DNA of 64,000 bases from Amaranthus tricolor (taxonomy: Eukaryota; Streptophyta; Magnoliopsida; Caryophyllales; Amaranthaceae). The DNA is taken from positions 8,974,815 through 9,038,814 of the forward strand of contig NC_080053.1 of the NCBI RefSeq assembly GCF_026212465.1. The letters are read 5' to 3'. Positions 59,490 through 64,000 of the stretch are shown here, one piece after another. The position numbers were made by a program, and so were the translations under genes. The notes beneath the pieces are model-generated. The model ran no database searches. It was not told the DNA's origin and saw only the letters and a list, made by a program, of their open reading frames with translations. The number at the start of each line of letters is the position of its first letter. Within the stretch, counting starts at the first letter, position 1.

Positions 59490-60039
59490 TTTTCCCTCCT
59501 TTTTTTTTAATTTTTCTTATCTGTTTCCGCTGCACTTGAGCAGAAGGCATTTCAGTGGTTATCGTAGTATACTCCATGGAAGTAATTTTATTTATAAAAA
59601 TATAACTCGCAACCGGGTCCCGACCTCGAATTTACGGGCACTCGAAAGATAGGACCCGTCGAGGCGGGTCGATGCGCATACGAACGAATTGTCCGAAAGA
59701 GGCGTGCGTCGGTGCGTTCGTGTAAGCGGAAATTGCACCGGGTCCCGTCGGAAGTCCCCGCGGAAGCGCGCCCGGCATGGATGGCCTCTTGATTTCCAAG
59801 TGTTGCGCGGATTTCTCATATATTTTGTCGCTTTTTTGTTGCGAGTTCACCTGGCTTTTAAAGCCGGCGGACTCTTTTGTGAATCGGACAATACCGGGAG
59901 GGTGAAAAACGGTATTCGGGAAGGAGAAGGCTCGAAATAGGGGTCTCGGCTGCGAATTTACGAGCTTTGGAATGCTCTGGTTTTTTTTTTTTTTTTGGGC
60001 GGCATTGCGCATGTAAACAAATTGCTACGGTGAATGAAC

Positions 60040-60159
60040 GGGTGCGATCATACCAGCACTAATGCACCGGATCCCATCAGAACTCCGCAGTTAAGCGTGC
60101 TTGGGCGAGAGTAGTACTAGGATGGGTGACCTCCTGGGAAGTCCTCGTGTTGCACCCCT
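60040..60159 (+). rRNA. 5S rRNA gene, copy 90
   Basis: Consensus gene; upstream tract 16 T; spacer TGGG form, first half of a TGGG/ATAT pair; period 672. Confidence 0.97.
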
Positions 60160-60711
60160 TTTTCCCTCCTTTTTTTTTTTAATTTTTCTTATCTGTTTCC
60201 GCTGCACTTGAGCAGAAGGCATTTCAGTGGTTATCGTAGTATACTCCATGGAAGTAATTTTATTTATAAAAATATAACTCGCAACCGGGTCCCGACCTCG
60301 AATTTACGGGCACTCGAAAGATAGGACCCGTCGAGGCGGGTCGATGCGCATACGAACGAATTGTCCGAAAGAGGCGTGCGTCGGTGCGTTCGTGTAAGCG
60401 GAAATTGCACCGGGTCCCGTCGGAAGTCCCCGCGGAAGCGCGCCCGGCATGGATGGCCTCTTGATTTCCAAGTGTTGCGCGGATTTCTCAAATATTTTGT
60501 CGCTTTTTTGTTGCGAGTTCACCTGGCTTTTAAAGCCGGCGGACTCTTTTGTGAATCGGACAATACCGGGAGGGTGAAAAACGGTATTTGGGAAGGAGAA
60601 GGCTCGAAATAGGGGTCTCGGCTGCGAATTTACGAGCTTTGGAATGCTCTGGTTTTTTTTTTTTTTTTGGGCGGCATTGCGCATGTAAACAAATTGCTAC
60701 GGTGAATGAAC

Positions 60712-60831
60712 GGGTGCGATCATACCAGCACTAATGCACCGGATCCCATCAGAACTCCGCAGTTAAGCGTGCTTGGGCGAGAGTAGTACTAGGATGGGTG
60801 ACCTCCTGGGAAGTCCTCGTGTTGCACCCCT
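60712..60831 (+). rRNA. 5S rRNA gene, copy 91
   Basis: Consensus gene; upstream tract 16 T; spacer with ATAT marker and CGGG; period 672. Confidence 0.97.
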
Positions 60832-61383
60832 TTTTCCCTCCTTTTTTTTTTTAATTTTTCTTATCTGTTTCCGCTGCACTTGAGCAGAAGGCATTTCAGT
60901 GGTTATCGTAGTATACTCCATGGAAGTAATTTTATTTATAAAAATATAACTCGCAACCGGGTCCCGACCTCGAATTTACGGGCACTCGAAAGATAGGACC
61001 CGTCGAGGCGGGTCGATGCGCATACGAACGAATTGTCCGAAAGAGGCGTGCGTCGGTGCGTTCGTGTAAGCGGAAATTGCACCGGGTCCCGTCGGAAGTC
61101 CCCGCGGAAGCGCGCCCGGCATGGATGGCCTCTTGATTTCCAAGTGTTGCGCGGATTTCTCATATATTTTGTCGCTTTTTTGTTGCGAGTTCACCTGGCT
61201 TTTAAAGCCGGCGGACTCTTTTGTGAATCGGACAATACCGGGAGGGTGAAAAACGGTATTCGGGAAGGAGAAGGCTCGAAATAGGGGTCTCGGCTGCGAA
61301 TTTACGAGCTTTGGAATGCTCTGGTTTTTTTTTTTTTTTTGGGCGGCATTGCGCATGTAAACAAATTGCTACGGTGAATGAAC

Positions 61384-61503
61384 GGGTGCGATCATACCAG
61401 CACTAATGCACCGGATCCCATCAGAACTCCGCAGTTAAGCGTGCTTGGGCGAGAGTAGTACTAGGATGGGTGACCTCCTGGGAAGTCCTCGTGTTGCACC
61501 CCT
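61384..61503 (+). rRNA. 5S rRNA gene, copy 92
   Basis: Consensus gene; upstream tract 16 T; spacer TGGG form; period 672. Confidence 0.97.
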
Positions 61504-62055
61504 TTTTCCCTCCTTTTTTTTTTTAATTTTTCTTATCTGTTTCCGCTGCACTTGAGCAGAAGGCATTTCAGTGGTTATCGTAGTATACTCCATGGAAGTA
61601 ATTTTATTTATAAAAATATAACTCGCAACCGGGTCCCGACCTCGAATTTACGGGCACTCGAAAGATAGGACCCGTCGAGGCGGGTCGATGCGCATACGAA
61701 CGAATTGTCCGAAAGAGGCGTGCGTCGGTGCGTTCGTGTAAGCGGAAATTGCACCGGGTCCCGTCGGAAGTCCCCGCGGAAGCGCGCCCGGCATGGATGG
61801 CCTCTTGATTTCCAAGTGTTGCGCGGATTTCTCAAATATTTTGTCGCTTTTTTGTTGCGAGTTCACCTGGCTTTTAAAGCCGGCGGACTCTTTTGTGAAT
61901 CGGACAATACCGGGAGGGTGAAAAACGGTATTTGGGAAGGAGAAGGCTCGAAATAGGGGTCTCGGCTGCGAATTTACGAGCTTTGGAATGCTCTGGTTTT
62001 TTTTTTTTTTTTGGGCGGCATTGCGCATGTAAACAAATTGCTACGGTGAATGAAC

Positions 62056-62175
62056 GGGTGCGATCATACCAGCACTAATGCACCGGATCCCATCAGAACT
62101 CCGCAGTTAAGCGTGCTTGGGCGAGAGTAGTACTAGGATGGGTGACCTCCTGGGAAGTCCTCGTGTTGCACCCCT
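62056..62175 (+). rRNA. 5S rRNA gene, copy 93
   Basis: Consensus gene; upstream tract 16 T; spacer CGGG form; period 672. Confidence 0.97.
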
Positions 62176-62727
62176 TTTTCCCTCCTTTTTTTTTTTAATT
62201 TTTCTTATCTGTTTCCGCTGCACTTGAGCAGAAGGCATTTCAGTGGTTATCGTAGTATACTCCATGGAAGTAATTTTATTTATAAAAATATAACTCGCAA
62301 CCGGGTCCCGACCTCGAATTTACGGGCACTCGAAAGATAGGACCCGTCGAGGCGGGTCGATGCGCATACGAACGAATTGTCCGAAAGAGGCGTGCGTCGG
62401 TGCGTTCGTGTAAGCGGAAATTGCACCGGGTCCCGTCGGAAGTCCCCGCGGAAGCGCGCCCGGCATGGATGGCCTCTTGATTTCCAAGTGTTGCGCGGAT
62501 TTCTCAAATATTTTGTCGCTTTTTTGTTGCGAGTTCACCTGGCTTTTAAAGCCGGCGGACTCTTTTGTGAATCGGACAATACCGGGAGGGTGAAAAACGG
62601 TATTCGGGAAGGAGAAGGCTCGAAATAGGGGTCTCGGCTGCGAATTTACGAGCTTTGGAATGCTCTGGTTTTTTTTTTTTTTTTGGGCGGCATTGCGCAT
62701 GTAAACAAATTGCTACGGTGAATGAAC

Positions 62728-62847
62728 GGGTGCGATCATACCAGCACTAATGCACCGGATCCCATCAGAACTCCGCAGTTAAGCGTGCTTGGGCGAGAGT
62801 AGTACTAGGATGGGTGACCTCCTGGGAAGTCCTCGTGTTGCACCCCT
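62728..62847 (+). rRNA. 5S rRNA gene, copy 94
   Basis: Consensus gene; upstream tract 16 T; spacer with ATAT marker and CGGG; period 673. Confidence 0.97.
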
Positions 62848-63400
62848 TTTTCCCTCCTTTTTTTTTTTAATTTTTCTTATCTGTTTCCGCTGCACTTGAG
62901 CAGAAGGCATTTCAGTGGTTATCGTAGTATACTCCATGGAAGTAATTTTATTTATAAAAATATAACTCGCAACCGGGTCCCGACCTCGAATTTACGGGCA
63001 CTCGAAAGATAGGACCCGTCGAGGCGGGTCGATGCGCATACGAACGAATTGTCCGAAAGAGGCGTGCGTCGGTGCGTTCGTGTAAGCGGAAATTGCACCG
63101 GGTCCCGTCGGAAGTCCCCGCGGAAGCGCGCCCGGCATGGATGGCCTCTTGATTTCCAAGTGTTGCGCGGATTTCTCATATATTTTGTCGCTTTTTTGTT
63201 GCGAGTTCACCTGGCTTTTAAAGCCGGCGGACTCTTTTGTGAATCGGACAATACCGGGAGGGTGAAAAACGGTATTCGGGAAGGAGAAGGCTCGAAATAG
63301 GGGTCTCGGCTGCGAATTTACGAGCTTTGGAATGCTCTGGTTTTTTTTTTTTTTTTTGGGCGGCATTGCGCATGTAAACAAATTGCTACGGTGAATGAAC

Positions 63401-63520
63401 GGGTGCGATCATACCAGCACTAATGCACCGGATCCCATCAGAACTCCGCAGTTAAGCGTGCTTGGGCGAGAGTAGTACTAGGATGGGTGACCTCCTGGGA
63501 AGTCCTCGTGTTGCACCCCT
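63401..63520 (+). rRNA. 5S rRNA gene, copy 95
   Basis: Consensus gene, last complete copy in the window; upstream tract 17 T; spacer CGGG form. Confidence 0.97.
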
Positions 63521-64000
63521 TTTTCCCTCCTTTTTTTTTTTAATTTTTCTTATCTGTTTCCGCTGCACTTGAGCAGAAGGCATTTCAGTGGTTATCGTAG
63601 TATACTCCATGGAAGTAATTTTATTTATAAAAATATAACTCGCAACCGGGTCCCGACCTCGAATTTACGGGCACTCGAAAGATAGGACCCGTCGAGGCGG
63701 GTCGATGCGCATACGAACGAATTGTCCGAAAGAGGCGTGCGTCGGTGCGTTCGTGTAAGCGGAAATTGCACCGGGTCCCGTCGGAAGTCCCCGCGGAAGC
63801 GCGCCCGGCATGGATGGCCTCTTGATTTCCAAGTGTTGCGCGGATTTCTCAAATATTTTGTCGCTTTTTTGTTGCGAGTTCACCTGGCTTTTAAAGCCGG
63901 CGGACTCTTTTGTGAATCGGACAATACCGGGAGGGTGAAAAACGGTATTCGGGAAGGAGAAGGCTCGAAATAGGGGTCTCGGCTGCGAATTTACGAGCTT
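63521..64000 (+). repeat. Partial intergenic spacer at right edge
   Basis: The spacer after copy 95 runs from the terminators to CGAATTTACGAGCTT, where the window ends just before the T-tract. It has the CGGG form and no ATAT marker, and contains no gene. The next unit should begin about 75 bp beyond the window. Confidence 0.95.

Larger units (their letters stand above)
1..64000 (+). repeat. Tandem 5S rDNA array, 95 complete units
   Basis: A single head-to-tail array fills the window. The repeat unit is a 120 bp 5S rRNA gene plus about 550 bp of spacer. Distances between successive gene starts are 670-677 bp in every case except one 404 bp unit. Length differences come almost entirely from two homopolymer T-runs, a 15-21 T tract before each gene and a 9-11 T run after it. 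Units are nearly identical in sequence, with no inverted unit, no transposon insertion and no unrelated DNA. Both ends of the window cut through a spacer, so the array is longer than 64 kb. The 5S sequence is of the land-plant nuclear type; assignment to an angiosperm is inference. Confidence 0.98.

Noticed and set aside
3808..59652. + strand frames of 65-73 codons appearing in only some units, starting inside the 5S gene
   Set aside because: They appear only when the post-gene T-run is T10 or T9 rather than T11, which shifts the frame. They overlap the 5S gene and its terminators. They are useful only as indicators of T-run length.
611..63883. Recurring - strand open frames of 72-139 codons, some with a lysine run near the start
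   Set aside because: The lysine run is the antisense of the T-tract, and frame and length change with T-tract length from unit to unit. Several units lose the 5' part altogether. This is not the behaviour of a conserved gene.
8..63973. Recurring + strand open frames of about 83 codons in each spacer
   Set aside because: They begin at TTG or GTG and lie in the non-coding spacer. They repeat in every unit only because the unit does, and show no recognisable domain. In a plant nucleus this is spacer DNA between pol III genes.
1..64000. Cassandra-type retrotransposon or 5S-derived SINE array
   Set aside because: Those elements carry 5S-like sequence inside LTRs or element heads and disperse. 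Here there are regular full-length genes with terminators, head to tail, with no LTR ends, target-site duplications, primer-binding site or A-rich tail.
1..64000. CRISPR array or bacterial repeat system
   Set aside because: The repeat is about 672 bp, the spacers between genes are identical rather than unique, and no cas genes are present. The conserved segment is a plant-type 5S rRNA gene.
1..64000. 35S rDNA, tRNA or other RNA genes linked within the unit
   Set aside because: I looked for 18S/25S segments, tRNA-like boxes outside the 5S gene and snRNA-type elements in the spacer on both strands. I recognised none. Linked 5S-35S arrangements known in some plants are not present here.
1..64000. 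A previously undescribed multi-gene biological system
   Set aside because: Apart from the 5S gene and its spacer there is no other sequence in the window, so no protein-based system can be supported.

Overview
The whole window is one uninterrupted, head-to-tail tandem array of nuclear 5S ribosomal RNA genes from a land plant, most likely an angiosperm. I count 95 complete 5S genes, all on the + strand, each 120 bp, in units of mostly 670-677 bp. The gene reads GGGTGCGATC...TTGCACCCCT, has the internal RNA polymerase III control region typical of plant 5S genes, and is followed by T-runs that act as terminators. I cannot name the species: the 5S gene is too conserved, and I do not recognise the spacer. 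Both window edges fall inside a spacer, so the array continues on both sides.

Each unit is a 5S gene (120 bp), a T5 run, CCCTCC, a T9-T11 run, then an intergenic spacer (IGS) of about 550 bp. In order, the IGS holds an AT-rich stretch with a TATA-like motif, a CG-dense block with a small inverted repeat, a middle part with two more inverted repeats, a long pure T-tract (15-21 T), and 43 bp leading into the next gene with a weak upstream pol III element and C at -1. I see no protein-coding gene anywhere. The open frames that recur in every unit are translations of the spacer.

By reading, 83 of 95 genes match one consensus and 12 carry a single substitution (G2T in five, G60C in two, G64A in three, G65T in two). 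Spacer markers and T-tract length divide the window into domains. At 0.3-3.7 kb units are mixed. At 3.7-11.8 kb a six-unit, 4.05 kb block occurs twice in tandem. At 11.8-21.9 kb units have 19-21 T. At 22-28 kb there is a mosaic containing three consecutive units with the same spacer variant. At 28-38.8 kb units are uniform at about 672 bp with a T16 tract. At 39.4-44.2 kb eight consecutive units are exactly 677 bp with a T21 tract. At 44.2-64 kb units are again about 672 bp with T16, marked by a C/T site, an ATAT marker and a recurring two-unit pattern.

The clearest structural anomaly is a 404 bp unit at 45531-45934. It has lost 268 bp of spacer between two CGAATT hexamers, and an adjacent unit carries a small complex indel.

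The units work as redundant templates for one product, 5S rRNA of the large ribosomal subunit. The blockwise sharing of variants is the footprint of unequal exchange and gene conversion (concerted evolution). I found no novel protein system, and the interest of the window lies in the array's fine structure.
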